From contig JBDOQK010000061.1 of assembly GCA_040437565.1 (NCBI GenBank), forward strand, positions 124,001-188,000: a stretch of DNA of 64,000 bases, written 5' to 3'. The stretch is from Albugo candida. Taxonomy: Eukaryota > Oomycota > Peronosporomycetes > Albuginales. Position numbers and translations under genes: made by a program. A model generated the notes under the pieces. It was not told the origin of the DNA and did not search any database. It saw only the letters and a program-made list of their open reading frames with translations. Positions 29,161 through 40,052 of this stretch are shown piece after piece (the stretch's first letter is position 1; every line of letters starts with the position of its first letter).

Positions 29161-31280
29161 TTCCTCTTAGCACGTCTCTGCTGGCAGACTTCGCAACATG
29201 CGATACACCTTCTTCAATTAATTACAGGTTGAGCCTAGATTCAGCCTTTCAATCACAAAACTTGTAAATATAGCTTCATGGTGACCTATCCATGCAGGTG
29301 AGTCCTTTTTAGCTTATCCTGCACGCGATATAACTTCTGCACAGTCATAGAAGACTTTTGCTCGCCCTCGTAGTAGATCGATACGAGTCCATCCCTCATC
29401 ATCACGTTAGTACTTTGCACCATAATACGCTTCGCAAGCTTCATCGAAAGGATACCTTCGCCACTAAAAGTCACGTATAGGCATTCCTTGCCAATAGCTA
29501 TATGGTTCAGTAAGCTTCAATCAGATGCGTTAATCATGACATACTTGTAGAGTACGAGTACAGAAGTCCCCGTTACAGCGTCCCGGAATTTTTGTAAATA
29601 CAATATTGAAGTCCTTGCGCTAGACTTCTTCACTCTCGGAGTGTGCTCGATTGATATATAATTGATTTGTGTGTCGAAGAGGACGCATAGCACCACGTAG
29701 TCTTTGGATAATTGAGAACGACTCAAAAGATACACTTGAAAAGAAATTGATCCCCAAATTGTACAAGTTTACTACATTGCTTCTTTCTACGACATTTCAT
29801 CGAACGGCGTATTCAACTTGTTGAAGCTGTGTCAAATGCAGATAAGGATTATTTCCGCAGATGTAGCATGCTCAACTTTCAATTCAGCTCATATGGGACA
29901 AAGAGATAAGATGCCGAAAAAGACCGAGAAGATAATCGATTGTGGAACATGACAAGCACAAAACGTATTGAGTGGATGGTCTGTGCGAAAAGGGTGCCAA
30001 GTGAAGAAGCGGAATTATAGATTGCTATTCCCACAATCATAGCACACGCCAACATTTCTGAGCCCAAAAGCGAGCCAGAAATTTGACGACTCGTTACGCG
30101 TCTTACCATTTCTAATTTTTGAAAAGTAAAGCTAGGCAATAGACCTTATTCCTGAGTTACGCCATCCCTAAATAAGGAACAGCGAATACCGCTCGTATCG
30201 CCTTGTGTTACTCCAACGTTTTGAAGAGCATCATCATCGTCGTAGGAACTTCGCTCGATAAGCGCTTCTGCAAGGGAGAAGCGGTAAGGATTCCGAATAA
30301 TGTATCTGCCTTCTGTATCCATATATACTTAGCGTCAATATATTCTAGCATGCTTCTTATCCTGTAGGAATAACATTACTATGACATCCTGTAATTTATG
30401 GACTCAATCCAAAGTTTCTATTGGTCCATTATGGCGCTGCTAGATAACGACCCTTGCTGCGGCCCTCGCATTTTTCCGTCTCTTCGAGTTTTCTGGAATG
30501 ACGTGAACAAAATACTACATAATTTTGATTATCTCTAGATTCATTTCGCTGATCAATTACCTCGTATAGATACGATGAGCTCTCTAACAATAAGATAAAC
30601 AGTGTAATCCAGCAAAGACGGAAATAAACAAGCCACATCTAAGGTGAACGGACCGATAATCAGCAGTCTACAATGGATTAAGTTGGACGTTGAACCATTC
30701 TAGCAATACAATACTAGAGATGCGAGCATCGATTTACTCACTCTCCCGAGAAGATTCGGTCGCATTCGCCGGAATAAAAACGTAATCTTCACGAGGCATA
30801 CCCGCAGATTCTCAAATGCCGGTAAAGTATGTTTTTTGTTTATGCGAATATGACCATTTTGCTTGAACAGAGCTAAGACTACTAACGAGGTCAATTAATA
30901 TTTATACCCTACTGTTTTTACTACAAGCGAAAGCGATAGGCTGATGGACTTTGACTTCAGTGCAAGATTATTTGTGTTCACCAAGTCTTTTCTGAGTTAT
31001 TCACCTGGAAAAGTTGAGATATGTCTGAACCAAAATCATGTAATAGGCCAGTAGAGGAGGAATGTCGGGTTATACTGAAAGCAAAATCCAGCTAATAGCG
31101 TGAGAAGTTTGATGCATTCTATTTCAGATGAAGGCTTTGTAACGGTATTGCACGTCGGCTGTTTTGAGTGATGCGTGCAAGAGGTGCTAATAGGGATTAC
31201 CTTAAGTGGATAAATACCAGTTAGCCAGGAGCCGTACTAAGTACGAAATGAAAGCGGGGCGTCTATCAGTCGTCAAATGG
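29161..31280. other. 2.1 kb with no sure gene; possible copia relic and small open frames
   Basis: 29740-29290 on the minus strand reads like the early part of a copia polyprotein (VSIYYEGEQKSSMTVQKLYR), weakly. Minus-strand open stretches at 30139-29879 and 30894-30429 contain hydrophobic runs (LLGSEMLACAMIVGIAIY; RLCWITLFILLLESSSYLY) and short GT...TAG candidates (for example near 30.5 kb), so a spliced minus-strand gene cannot be excluded, but I recognise no family. Confidence 0.3.
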
Positions 31281-31494
31281 TGTGCGCCACACTAGGATGA
31301 ACGTGGCCATTCAACTAGGACTAGAATCCGAGTTGCATCTGCATTTATACTTGTCTATGTCGTACCCACAGCAATGATGCTCGACTTTCAAAAAATCCAC
31401 CAAATGATCCTTGCGTTGCGAGTGAGACAAAACTTTTCCAATACGAATGAGTTCATCCTGATCGTTACACTGTCCTCGAAAGTACCGACAGTGC

Positions 31495-32221
31495 GTACTA
31501 AACGTGGTGTAGATCACGGCAAGTGATGAAACTGCTGGAGTCGCCGATCGCTGATCGAACGAACGACGACTGCGATCGGTCCAGACGAATTGTAGCGTCT
31601 CCGCTTGCATTGCAAACCGCAAGTGTGATATAATCTGCTGATAAAACTTCCACGCCGGGCGTAATGCTGGCACAATTGCACATGCAATATGCGTCCAACG
31701 TGGTCGGGACGAGAAGAACTGATCCCAATTAGGTAGTAACTCCATCCATGATTGTTTCCTGTGGTCGCACAATATAATGTCGGGATGACTATCCTAAAAA
31801 AACCCAAAACAAGATCGAGCTGGCAATATCCGAAAGGTCAGTCGAAACTTTGAATCCCTGAAAATCGCTAAGCCACGCTTCCAAAGATGCCGTGATGTTT
31901 CCGTAAATGTTCCAGCTTATTCGGTAGGCACGCAGTAGATGGGAAAGAGTTGCCATCTCTTTGCTTTGTATTCTCACATAAAAGAATCTGCCTCTTGTGC
32001 TTGGGTGGATCCAAGTGATGGGACCAATCGTCTTGTGGATACGCGTATTATCTGAGTGACTTCATTGTAAAGTCGACTAACCACGTCCGATGTATTCAGC
32101 TATTCATAGTTCTTGTAGTGATCGACGAATGCTTGCTTCGTTGGATGCGTATCGCTTTCTAGAGAAAAAGTCTTAAAGACTTCAAATCTCGAAAATTGTA
32201 GCAGACGATTTTGGGCATGTG
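31495..32221 (+). repeat. left member of a 727 bp exact duplication around gap 5
   Basis: 31495-32221 equals 32322-33048. Assembly artefact. Confidence 0.92.
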
Positions 32222-32321
32222 NNNNNNNNNNNNNNNNNNNNNNNNNNNNNNNNNNNNNNNNNNNNNNNNNNNNNNNNNNNNNNNNNNNNNNNNNNNNNNN
32301 NNNNNNNNNNNNNNNNNNNNN
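32222..32321. other. assembly gap 5 (100 N)
   Basis: 100 N flanked by the 727 bp exact repeat. Confidence 0.95.
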
Positions 32322-33389
32322 GTACTAAACGTGGTGTAGATCACGGCAAGTGATGAAACTGCTGGAGTCGCCGATCGCTGATCGAACGAACGACGACTGC
32401 GATCGGTCCAGACGAATTGTAGCGTCTCCGCTTGCATTGCAAACCGCAAGTGTGATATAATCTGCTGATAAAACTTCCACGCCGGGCGTAATGCTGGCAC
32501 AATTGCACATGCAATATGCGTCCAACGTGGTCGGGACGAGAAGAACTGATCCCAATTAGGTAGTAACTCCATCCATGATTGTTTCCTGTGGTCGCACAAT
32601 ATAATGTCGGGATGACTATCCTAAAAAAACCCAAAACAAGATCGAGCTGGCAATATCCGAAAGGTCAGTCGAAACTTTGAATCCCTGAAAATCGCTAAGC
32701 CACGCTTCCAAAGATGCCGTGATGTTTCCGTAAATGTTCCAGCTTATTCGGTAGGCACGCAGTAGATGGGAAAGAGTTGCCATCTCTTTGCTTTGTATTC
32801 TCACATAAAAGAATCTGCCTCTTGTGCTTGGGTGGATCCAAGTGATGGGACCAATCGTCTTGTGGATACGCGTATTATCTGAGTGACTTCATTGTAAAGT
32901 CGACTAACCACGTCCGATGTATTCAGCTATTCATAGTTCTTGTAGTGATCGACGAATGCTTGCTTCGTTGGATGCGTATCGCTTTCTAGAGAAAAAGTCT
33001 TAAAGACTTCAAATCTCGAAAATTGTAGCAGACGATTTTGGGCATGTGTGATGTGTCTCGTACACGATGCCAATTCTACAAAAGATTTTGCGCACTCGAT
33101 CACGAGTAAAAGATATATACTCTAACTTTTTTTGCGCAGTGGGATTACATCGTAAATTTACCTCGACATCCGAGACGCTTTCTCTAGGATTACTATCGAC
33201 GCGTTTGTTGTCGCTTCAGCTGGACCTGTAACCTAATATGTACCGAGAGAAGCTTATTGCAGAAATGCGAATAGAGTTAGTTTCATATATTGCTTAACGA
33301 GCCACTTAGTTAATTTTTTCTATCTGGACTTGGCTTCTTACCTTCTATCAGAACATCAGAGATGCAACACCTTCGAGCAGGAAATTTAA

Positions 33390-34930
33390 AACATGTCGCT
33401 ATGGAAAAAGGCTAGAATGCATGCTAGCGTGGAGCCCGAGAATTCGTTCATGCTTGATCACCAAACTGTGTTACAAGAAAACTTGTTGGCTAAAGCACCC
33501 ACCACTTTGCGGAGTAATCTTTATATTAGGTCCGAGTCAATACCCCATATCTTGGGTACGGAGCCACTTTCGGATGCAATCGCGCTTACGCACCACATCG
33601 ACATGGCTAAATGCTCCAATGGGAGAGCACATCATCTTGGCGAAAACATTATTTTAAATGTGCCATCAGATCGATTGGAGCATTACAATTACCGATTTGA
33701 ATGTTCTCCAACGCCATCATTACCACATGGAACAACCGATGTGGTTCCGCTGCGACCAACAATTACAATATGAAGCCGCTACTCACAATCCGAGCACGTG
33801 GTACAATCTTGGGATAATGGATTAACCACACATCGCGCATTTCGATTAATCGTTCGCTGCAGCTTTTGACATCCAAAGCCTTCAAGACTTTCTTCTAGAA
33901 AGCGACGCATGGCCAACGAAGCACTATTTCGTCGACATATGTAACAATTGCGAAGAGCTGAACACATAGGATATGGCTGAAGAAAAGTTGATGAGTCCAC
34001 TTCACAATGAAGTCCCTCAGACACTGCGGCGTTTTCAGTCGACGATTGGTCTCATCGCTTCGATTCAACCAAACGCATGTGGCAGATCGTTGTATGTGGG
34101 ACTACAAAGCAAGGAGAGGAAACATTATTTCTCATCTATTTCACGCTCTCAGCTCTCACATATCTTCTGGATCCTCCCGAACCAACCAAGAGTCATCCGA
34201 TGTTGAAACATTAGTCGTCACGGGAAAGATCGGACGCAGTGGATTCAGAACGAGTTGGAGCATTTATGTCCACATCACGGTATCCTCGGAAACATTACCT
34301 ACCCACTTTCGAAGATCTACAATTTCGTATGGCCTTTCGGATCTCGTTTCTGGTTCTTAGAGGATAGTCAGCCCGACATTCATTTGTGCCCGCAGCCTTC
34401 GTGGGGCGCAGTGGGATTCGATCCAACATCCATTTCTAGAGTGCGATCACACAGATGGAGTTACTCGCTACGTGAGATCAGTTTTTCTCATCCCGACCAC
34501 GTTCGACGCATATCGCATGTGCAATTGTGCCAGCAATACGGCCGAGAAGGAAAGAAAGTCAGCAAAATATATCCAATTTATGGCTTGCATTGCAAGCGGT
34601 GACGCTGCACTTCGTCTGGACCGATCGTAATCGTCATTTGTTCGATCAGCAGTCAGCAATTCCGACAATTTCAGCACGTTCCGTGATCTACATCACGTTT
34701 GGTGCGCACGTTCGGTTCTTTCGAAGTCATGTTACGATCTAGACGAACGCATTCGGCTTGCCAAGGTGCTACATCAACTCGCAACGCGAGGGTCATTCGG
34801 TGGATTTTTCAGAAGTCGAAGATCTTCGATTCGGGTACGTCATAGGCAAGTCAACATGCAAATACAACTCGGATCTAGTCCTAGTTGGATGACTACGTTC
34901 AGCCAAGTGTGACGCATGCCAATTTTTCTA
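33390..34930 (+). mobile_element. LINE 3' fragment (copy 3)
   Basis: Opens with a 126-codon frame at 33393-33773 (SIPHILGTEPLSDAIALTHH, SNGRAHHLGENIIL) that is the best kept part of the ORF2 C-terminal region, then breaks by frame changes: FQSTIGLIASIQPNACGRSL (34.03 kb), QLCQQYGREGKKVSKI (34.53 kb), LHFVWTDRNRHLFDQQ (34.6 kb) and STCKYNSD (34.85 kb). About 33.7-33.8 kb aligns with 46.9-46.8 kb of LINE copy 1, and 33.87 kb onward aligns with 40.65 kb, which shows that those two separate pieces were once joined. It faces away from copy 2, forming a large imperfect inverted repeat. Confidence 0.75.
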
Positions 34931-35150
34931 AATACGGTACTTTTGGACAATTTTACATTTTACATTTTTACACACTGGACACCATGGCGGTTAAGGGTAC
35001 CGCAATATAGGACTATCAGCGAGAAGACATATTATCATCTCTCACAGGTATTTTCATGAAGCGGTTTACTATGTTTATATGTTATTTGAGATAGCCTAGA
35101 CAACTACAGAAGTCAGTTACTCTAATTCTAGTAATACATACATATTCAAC
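34931..35150 (-). repeat. repeat X, copy next to LINE copy 3
   Basis: Complement matches 39003-39240: ctagtaat...gttatttgagatagcc, the atgataatatgtcttctcgc block and ttttggacaattttacattt. A TATA-like ATATAAA lies inside. It begins exactly where the LINE 3' end stops, as at 39.24 kb. Confidence 0.65.
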
Positions 35151-35388
35151 TGAGCTTACGGAAAACTTCTCAATTTGCCGGCTACTACGTAACCCGCCAA
35201 GTTAGTACAAAACAACTCGAAAAACTACCTTTTTCAACTCTTTCCTCTCGAAGACAATGGTTCACGTCGACATATCGACACAACCAAGGGTGCTGGCGTC
35301 CACTTGTAGTGACGTGGCAACCCTCATGAGTCACCCTGTTTTGGGTGATTGCATGATTGTTGATGAGTCATCACCCCTATGTGATGAC

Positions 35389-35488
35389 NNNNNNNNNNNN
35401 NNNNNNNNNNNNNNNNNNNNNNNNNNNNNNNNNNNNNNNNNNNNNNNNNNNNNNNNNNNNNNNNNNNNNNNNNNNNNNNNNNNNNNNN
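35389..35488. other. assembly gap 6 (100 N)
   Basis: 100 N; flanks are not duplicated. On the left are two hairpins (gtcatcac/gtgatgac at 35367-35388 and a GTCACCC/GGGTGAT pair before it), on the right repeat X, either of which could stop assembly. Confidence 0.9.
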
Positions 35489-35551
35489 AGATAGCCTAGG
35501 CAACTAGAGAAGTCAGTTAGTCTAATTCTAGTAATATAGACACCTTCAACT
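35489..35551 (-). repeat. repeat X piece next to SINE C
   Basis: agatagcctaggcaactaga ... tctaattctagtaatataga, the complement of 14320-14383, with one or two differences. Cut by gap 6. Confidence 0.65.
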
Positions 35552-35739
35552 GGAGGTCGTTGGTTCGATCCCCGGCAATGTGGGCAGCGGTTTGAGCCCA
35601 CCCAAGCAATAAGCTTGGAAAATATCTGCCTCCCTAGGTTTGAAGTCAGACTTAAGTGATATACACACGGTCACGGGCTCATGATAGGATAAGGAAGGTA
35701 GTTAGAGAACCAGATAAAACAGTGTAATGAAATCCTTGA
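35552..35739 (+). mobile_element. tRNA-derived SINE, copy C, head missing
   Basis: Begins at the box-B side (ggaggtcgttggttcgatcc) and runs through the body (cccacccaagcaataagctt, tgaagtcagacttaagtgat) to gaaatccttga. The tRNA box-A half is replaced by repeat X. It ends directly at a Y-type LTR piece. Confidence 0.75.
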
Positions 35740-35740
35740 A

Positions 35741-35838
35741 ACTAAACGATTGGTTAGAATTTTAATTTTCCAAAAATAAAACTACAGTTTTCGGCAATTT
35801 TTTCTTCCAACGCAACCGTCTTCGCTCACCTGCCAACA
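35741..35838 (+). repeat. copia LTR piece of type Y, solo
   Basis: 98 bp matching the complement of 40661-40740 and 46641-46725 (attggttagaatt, gcaaccgtcttcgctcacctgccaaca). Truncated on its left by the SINE; no matching internal region next to it. Confidence 0.65.
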
Positions 35839-35849
35839 ATATGAACCAT

Positions 35850-36430
35850 AGACACGCCCTTTTACATCATGCTAGTCAAATGATTAAGAGCAACCAGTAA
35901 TAAGATGCATTGTGGGATAAGCAATGTTCGGAATGAGGATGGGGAAGCCTACAGCAACATCATCAGTTTTATGAGCAGCAATAAGTAGCGCATCAGCAAC
36001 TACTCCAGACATTTGTGATTGCTGTTTTGTTAAGGGAAGATACGCATAATTTGACATGCGCGATGCCCCTGTATGGTGTCGGCCCTGAATTTGACTTCGC
36101 CGTGCTCTTAACGGGATATACGTTTGAGTGATAAAGTGCAGTGCCCAACATTATTGTTGTGCTTGACCCACATGAGCATATGAAGCTGTCTCAATGGCCG
36201 TCGATGCTGTAGAGCAGCGTTTAAGAAGAGGTCTAATCCATTGTGATGACGTCTTCGGTCACCGAGAATATCGCACTGCTTTACAGTTTGTGGATCTTCG
36301 CCGACCAATGGCGCTACCAGGCGCGTCAGTTTTAAATCAGCGACCTTATAATTAGCAGGCACACGCTCTGCCCACTCCCAAGGGGGATCGAAACAATGAA
36401 CTTCGGAGGGCGAGGGGAGGAAATGGATGC
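35850..36430 (-). pseudogene. possible spliced or broken gene, unrecognised
   Basis: Minus-strand pieces: an ATG at about 36.49 kb opens MDASPMDYIYCLLQQRVRIA; 36362-36108 is open in another phase (NYKVADLKLTRLVAPLVGED, GDRRRHHNGLDLF); 36.05-35.88 kb is open again (SNYAYLPLTKQQSQMSGVVA, DALLIAAHKTDDVAVGFPIL). Codon use looks host-like and the pieces are in the same strand and order, so a gene with short introns or a recent pseudogene is possible. I could not find splice pairs that join them cleanly and know no homologue. Confidence 0.25.
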
Positions 36431-36756
36431 GTGGCTATGCGTACTCTTTGCTGCAGAAGACAATATATGTAGTCCATCGGACTAGCATCCATGCAATCAC
36501 GACAACTAGAGATTTTGTTGATTTTCAAGAGATCCTTGAATAATAGATCTCTGTAGCAAGCCGTGTGGATTCTATATCATTTATTTTGCTGGTAAGTATC
36601 GCTCGGAGACCTTTCCATCATTATTTTGTGACACTCTTGGACACTACATAACTCTTTGAGTAAAAGTTAGGTCTTCGAAGTCCTTCCGCCATCAAAGCAG
36701 AAGGTATTACCTGCAATAGCATTGATTTAAACTTTGAATGAGTGATTATGTGGTTG

Positions 36757-36966
36757 TCACCGAATTTGGTAAGATCCGATCATTTGCCCCAACTTTGCAT
36801 GGAATTGATCGGAGAATAATGCCGTTCGCTGATTCGCAGACAGAAAAGTGTGTTCATAGTTAGGCAATTCTTTTATCGAATTAATCTTATAAGTGGTAGT
36901 TACACAGGCGCCAAGACAGCCGACAAAGACAGGATATGTAGCTTTGCATGATACTTGACACCTCAT
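36757..36966 (-). CDS. small protein, possibly B12D/NDUFA4-like (69 aa)
   Basis: ATG at 36966 to TGA at 36757, single exon. The sequence opens MRCQVSCKATYPVFVGCLGA, a short hydrophobic segment after Tyr-Pro, and continues with a Pro at the place of the NPDV-like motif and FLSANQRTALF. That pattern (YP, one membrane helix, short charged tail with Arg) is what the B12D/NDUFA4 family of small mitochondrial respiratory subunits shows; the match is by eye and weak. It is divergent from the + gene at 37357 with 390 bp between. An upstream in-frame TTG at 36981 is not needed. Confidence 0.4.
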   Translation of the reverse strand: MRCQVSCKATYPVFVGCLGACVTTTYKINSIKELPNYEHTFLSANQRTALFSDQFHAKLGQMIGSYQIR

Positions 36967-37356
36967 GCGAAAGATTTTCAACTTCAGGTTACAGAAAATC
37001 TTTACTTTACACCAGATCAGGCTATAAAGTGGCGTCGGTAAGGACCGTAAGACAAAGACAAGATGGAGAGGTAAAGCTTTTTCAAATAAATGATTGAGAG
37101 GTCGCAGTCGGCCAGGTGAGTTTTTGATTCACGTTCACTCAGTGACTCAAAATGCACAAATAGGTCACAAGAATGTGAACGATTCCCTTGTATGTGCTTT
37201 TTTTTATTGTCACTAGTCCGTATCGACCGAAACAATGCTGGAATTTGGAGTGTTCGACGTGTATTCGAGGAGCCGTTGATTTATACACGTCACGTTCAGT
37301 CTTTATTTAGCATTACGGTTAGTAAAAGACCGACTATTAGCAGCAATATATCATAA

Positions 37357-38151
37357 ATGCGATCCTATCCTGCAATAGAGAAAGCCGAACAAGCATTCTA
37401 CGCACGTCGAATTCGATTGTGCTCGACTAGTAAAAATTTGCTACCTTTCACAAAAAATGAGGTCAGGATTTGCACAGGATCATTAATTGATCATGGCGAA
37501 CATGAGACCAACGCGAGTGAAAATTTTCGATGCTTTTGTACCGAGTGGGACCAGGATTTTAACTTACTTCTCAACGATATGCATGCTATCGAGCAACTTA
37601 CAGCACAAGATTACCAATTGCTACAAATGGGTAATCGAGACAAAGATCCAGTTTCAAAAAAAAAATTTGCGAGCAAGTACGCACCTCGTGTTCGGTCAAA
37701 ATATGTCTGTCCGAGAAAGCGCAATAGATCAAGCATTACTTTCAAAATTGAAAAAAAGTCAGACAACAAATTATTGCCTCTTCACAGTAATTCTGACTCC
37801 GAAGTCGTATACAATGCAGCTAGCTTCATTCAGCGATCATGGCGTCAACGATGCGATAATTTGAAAAAAGCTGAACAGATTTTGCAAAAAGGAAAGTGTG
37901 CAATGAAATACCGAGCATGGCAACAATGGAATCAGCACGTGATTGCTCACAAACATTTCCGCAAAAAATGCGAGACTAGCCTGTGCGGGGTGATAACAGA
38001 TGCCAAGATTCGGGAGCGTGCACCAGACCATGTTTATTTGGATGGAAAATACGGAATGGCGAAGTGGTATCATAATATGCTATCAAAACGTAAAATATGG
38101 AGAAGCTGGCTCAAACAGAACTCATCGAAAAGAGCTGCCGGAAGGATATAA
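37357..38151 (+). CDS. 264-aa protein with IQ-like motif, function unknown
   Basis: A single uninterrupted frame, ATG to TAA, the longest intact one in the repeat-rich part. The middle is basic (KYAPRVRSKYVCPRKRNR), and residues about 154-166 read AASFIQRSWRQRC, which fits an IQ calmodulin-binding motif core (hydrophobic-Gln-x-x-x-Arg). Around it is a Trp/Lys-rich helical C-terminal half (KYRAWQQWNQHV, KIWRSWLKQN). No signal peptide or membrane segment. I would expect a cytoskeletal or basal-body/flagellar protein from this composition, but that is inference only. The upstream 390 bp is shared with the divergent small gene. Codon use is like PEX1 and KARS, unlike the broken elements. Confidence 0.65.
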   Translation: MRSYPAIEKAEQAFYARRIRLCSTSKNLLPFTKNEVRICTGSLIDHGEHETNASENFRCFCTEWDQDFNLLLNDMHAIEQLTAQDYQLLQMGNRDKDPVSKKKFASKYAPRVRSKYVCPRKRNRSSITFKIEKKSDNKLLPLHSNSDSEVVYNAASFIQRSWRQRCDNLKKAEQILQKGKCAMKYRAWQQWNQHVIAHKHFRKKCETSLCGVITDAKIRERAPDHVYLDGKYGMAKWYHNMLSKRKIWRSWLKQNSSKRAAGRI

Positions 38152-39002
38152 AGAGCGTTCTTGGAAGGTCTAATCGAGACTTAACATCACAATAGTGGCT
38201 TATCTTGATCAACGGCTCATCGTCATCTGCTCAAATCAATCTTCCTGGTCTCGAGGAGGATGTCGACTAGTAATTTTTAAGAGGTGAATTTAAGTCTCTA
38301 TATCAGTGGCAGCAGAAGAGGTCAAGTATTTTCCTTGATTGATAAGCCTTGGATTGCAGACGTAGTGCCTCGTCACACTCTAAACGGAATCTCGCAGAGG
38401 TGAATCCAATCACTCAAACTGACTTTCAGCTTTTAGATCTTTTTGGAAGCTATATTCTCAATTTCCAACGACTTGGCATCTCACATAATCATCTTCCGTA
38501 TAGTTTATAGTAAGTGTACCAACGTCGTGAGCGTTAACACTATAATAGTATTGTATAAAGCCAGAAAGCTTATTTTATCCGCAGTTACAGCAGGTTCTTG
38601 AATCATCGGTGATGCAGGTATACCCTTCAATTCTGTCACTCCCTTGATTGCAAAATAGCTAATTGCTGACATGGCATACTTGATCTTCCTCATCGAAGAT
38701 ATTAGTAAAATTTACATAGTAGGGTAGATATAGAAGAATTGTATGTATTTTCATGAGTCTCGGGTCACAAAGATCTGCTTAGTGCGCGCACAAAACTATA
38801 ATACAAGAACCGCTATGAGCCCTTCCACACGAAATGTCTTGATAAACTGGTGCTTTAGTTTCATACAGAACTTAGTATACCGTCTTAGTGGCAATACTTT
38901 TCTTGATATAACGGCACCATGATATATAATAAGCATCACGATTCGGTTACATAGTTTGCCACCTAGGTGCGCATAAAAGCATGGGAAAAATAGGTGGCGT
39001 TC
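38152..39002. other. no gene recognised (0.85 kb)
   Basis: No open frame of note. The last 60 bp (ending ataggtggcgttcag) could be the very end of a copia polyprotein (GGV before the LTR), which would make 39003 an LTR start. Confidence 0.4.
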
Positions 39003-39240
39003 AGTTAAGGTGTCATGTTACTAGAATTAGACAGACTGACTTCTCTAGTTGGCTAGGCTATCTTAAACAACATATGAAATATAAATAGCGTTTCGTGGAA
39101 ATTCCCCCTGTTAGAGATGATATTATGTCCTCTCGTTGACAGTCCTGTATTGCTGTAGCCAGAATCACTACAATACGAGACTGTGTCTAGTGTGAAAATT
39201 TTAGGAAGCTATGAAGTTTGTCCAAAATTACCGTGTCTTG
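39003..39240 (+). repeat. repeat X, longest copy (probable copia-type LTR)
   Basis: Starts tgtcatgttactagaattag after GGCGTTCAGTTAAGG, has a TATA-like atataaatag at about 39.08 kb, and matches 34931-35150 (inverted), 14320-14383 and 35489-35551 (inverted). The TG start after a possible GGV codon run and the TATA box suggest an LTR; the other border is the LINE 3' end. Confidence 0.6.
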
Positions 39241-39729
39241 CAAGCTGTGTACGCCACACTAGACTGAACGTAGCCATCCAACTAGGACTAGAAGCAAAGT
39301 TGCGCTTGCTCTTCTACTTGCCTGTGCAGTACCCGCAACACTGATCTTCGACTCGTGTATAATTCAATGAATGATCGTTTTATTGTGAATTGATCCAAGA
39401 CCTTTACAAGCCGAATGCGTTCATCTGGATCGTAACACTGTCTTCAAAAAAACCGAGCGTGCGTAGAGCACGGAAGGGATGGAGCAGTTGGAGTTCTGAT
39501 CGCTGACCGAGCAAATATCGACTCGATAGTCCAGACGAAGTGCAGTGCCACCTCTTGCAATGCAAGCCATAAATCTGATTTAATTTGCTTATATTCTTTC
39601 TATGCCCAAATTGCTGGCACAATTGCACATGCAATATGCTTCCAATGTGGTCGGGATAAGAAAAACTGATCCCAAGAAGCTAGTAACTCCATTCATAATT
39701 GTACCGTGTGAATGCAGTCGAGAAGAGAT

Positions 39730-39952
39730 GTTGATCAGATTTCATTGCACCATACGACGGCTGCGCGCACATTATGATGTCGGGCTCAATATCTTCTAAA
39801 AGAAGAAACGCAATCAAAGTGGCAACATCCGTAAGGCCAGACGTAACTGTTGATCTTCCAAAATGGGTAGGAAACGTTTCCGAAGATGCCGCGATGTAGC
39901 CATAAATGTTTCAACTCATTCCTGAATCCAGTGCGCCCGATCTCTCCCGTGA
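39730..39952 (+). repeat. left member of a 223/222 bp duplication around gap 7
   Basis: 39730-39952 matches 40053-40274 except for one extra C near 39922. Assembly artefact; the single difference looks like a read error at a contig end. Confidence 0.9.
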
Positions 39953-40052
39953 NNNNNNNNNNNNNNNNNNNNNNNNNNNNNNNNNNNNNNNNNNNNNNNN
40001 NNNNNNNNNNNNNNNNNNNNNNNNNNNNNNNNNNNNNNNNNNNNNNNNNNNN
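39953..40052. other. assembly gap 7 (100 N)
   Basis: 100 N flanked by the near-identical 222 bp repeat. Confidence 0.95.

Larger units (their letters stand above)
31281..33150 (-). mobile_element. LINE 3' fragment (copy 2)
   Basis: Minus-strand reading carries the C-terminal part of a LINE ORF2: TIGPITWIHPSTRG-like start, HIACAIVPALRPAWKFYQQI, LQFVWTDRSRRSFDQRS and an end near CNSDSSPS. It aligns with 40660-39241 (copy 1) and 33390-34930 (copy 3). The 3' end, complement of gtgcgccacactaggatgaa, matches the 3' ends of the other copies. 5'-truncated, as usual for LINEs. The length includes gap 5 and a 727 bp artefact repeat; the true length is near 1.04 kb. Confidence 0.75.

Noticed and set aside
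30429-30894. spliced minus-strand membrane protein gene
   Set aside because: Candidate GT...TAG introns exist, but no combination gives a protein I can support; left as open stretches.
31495-33048. tandem duplication of a LINE segment
   Set aside because: Exact identity with edges at the N run; assembly artefact.
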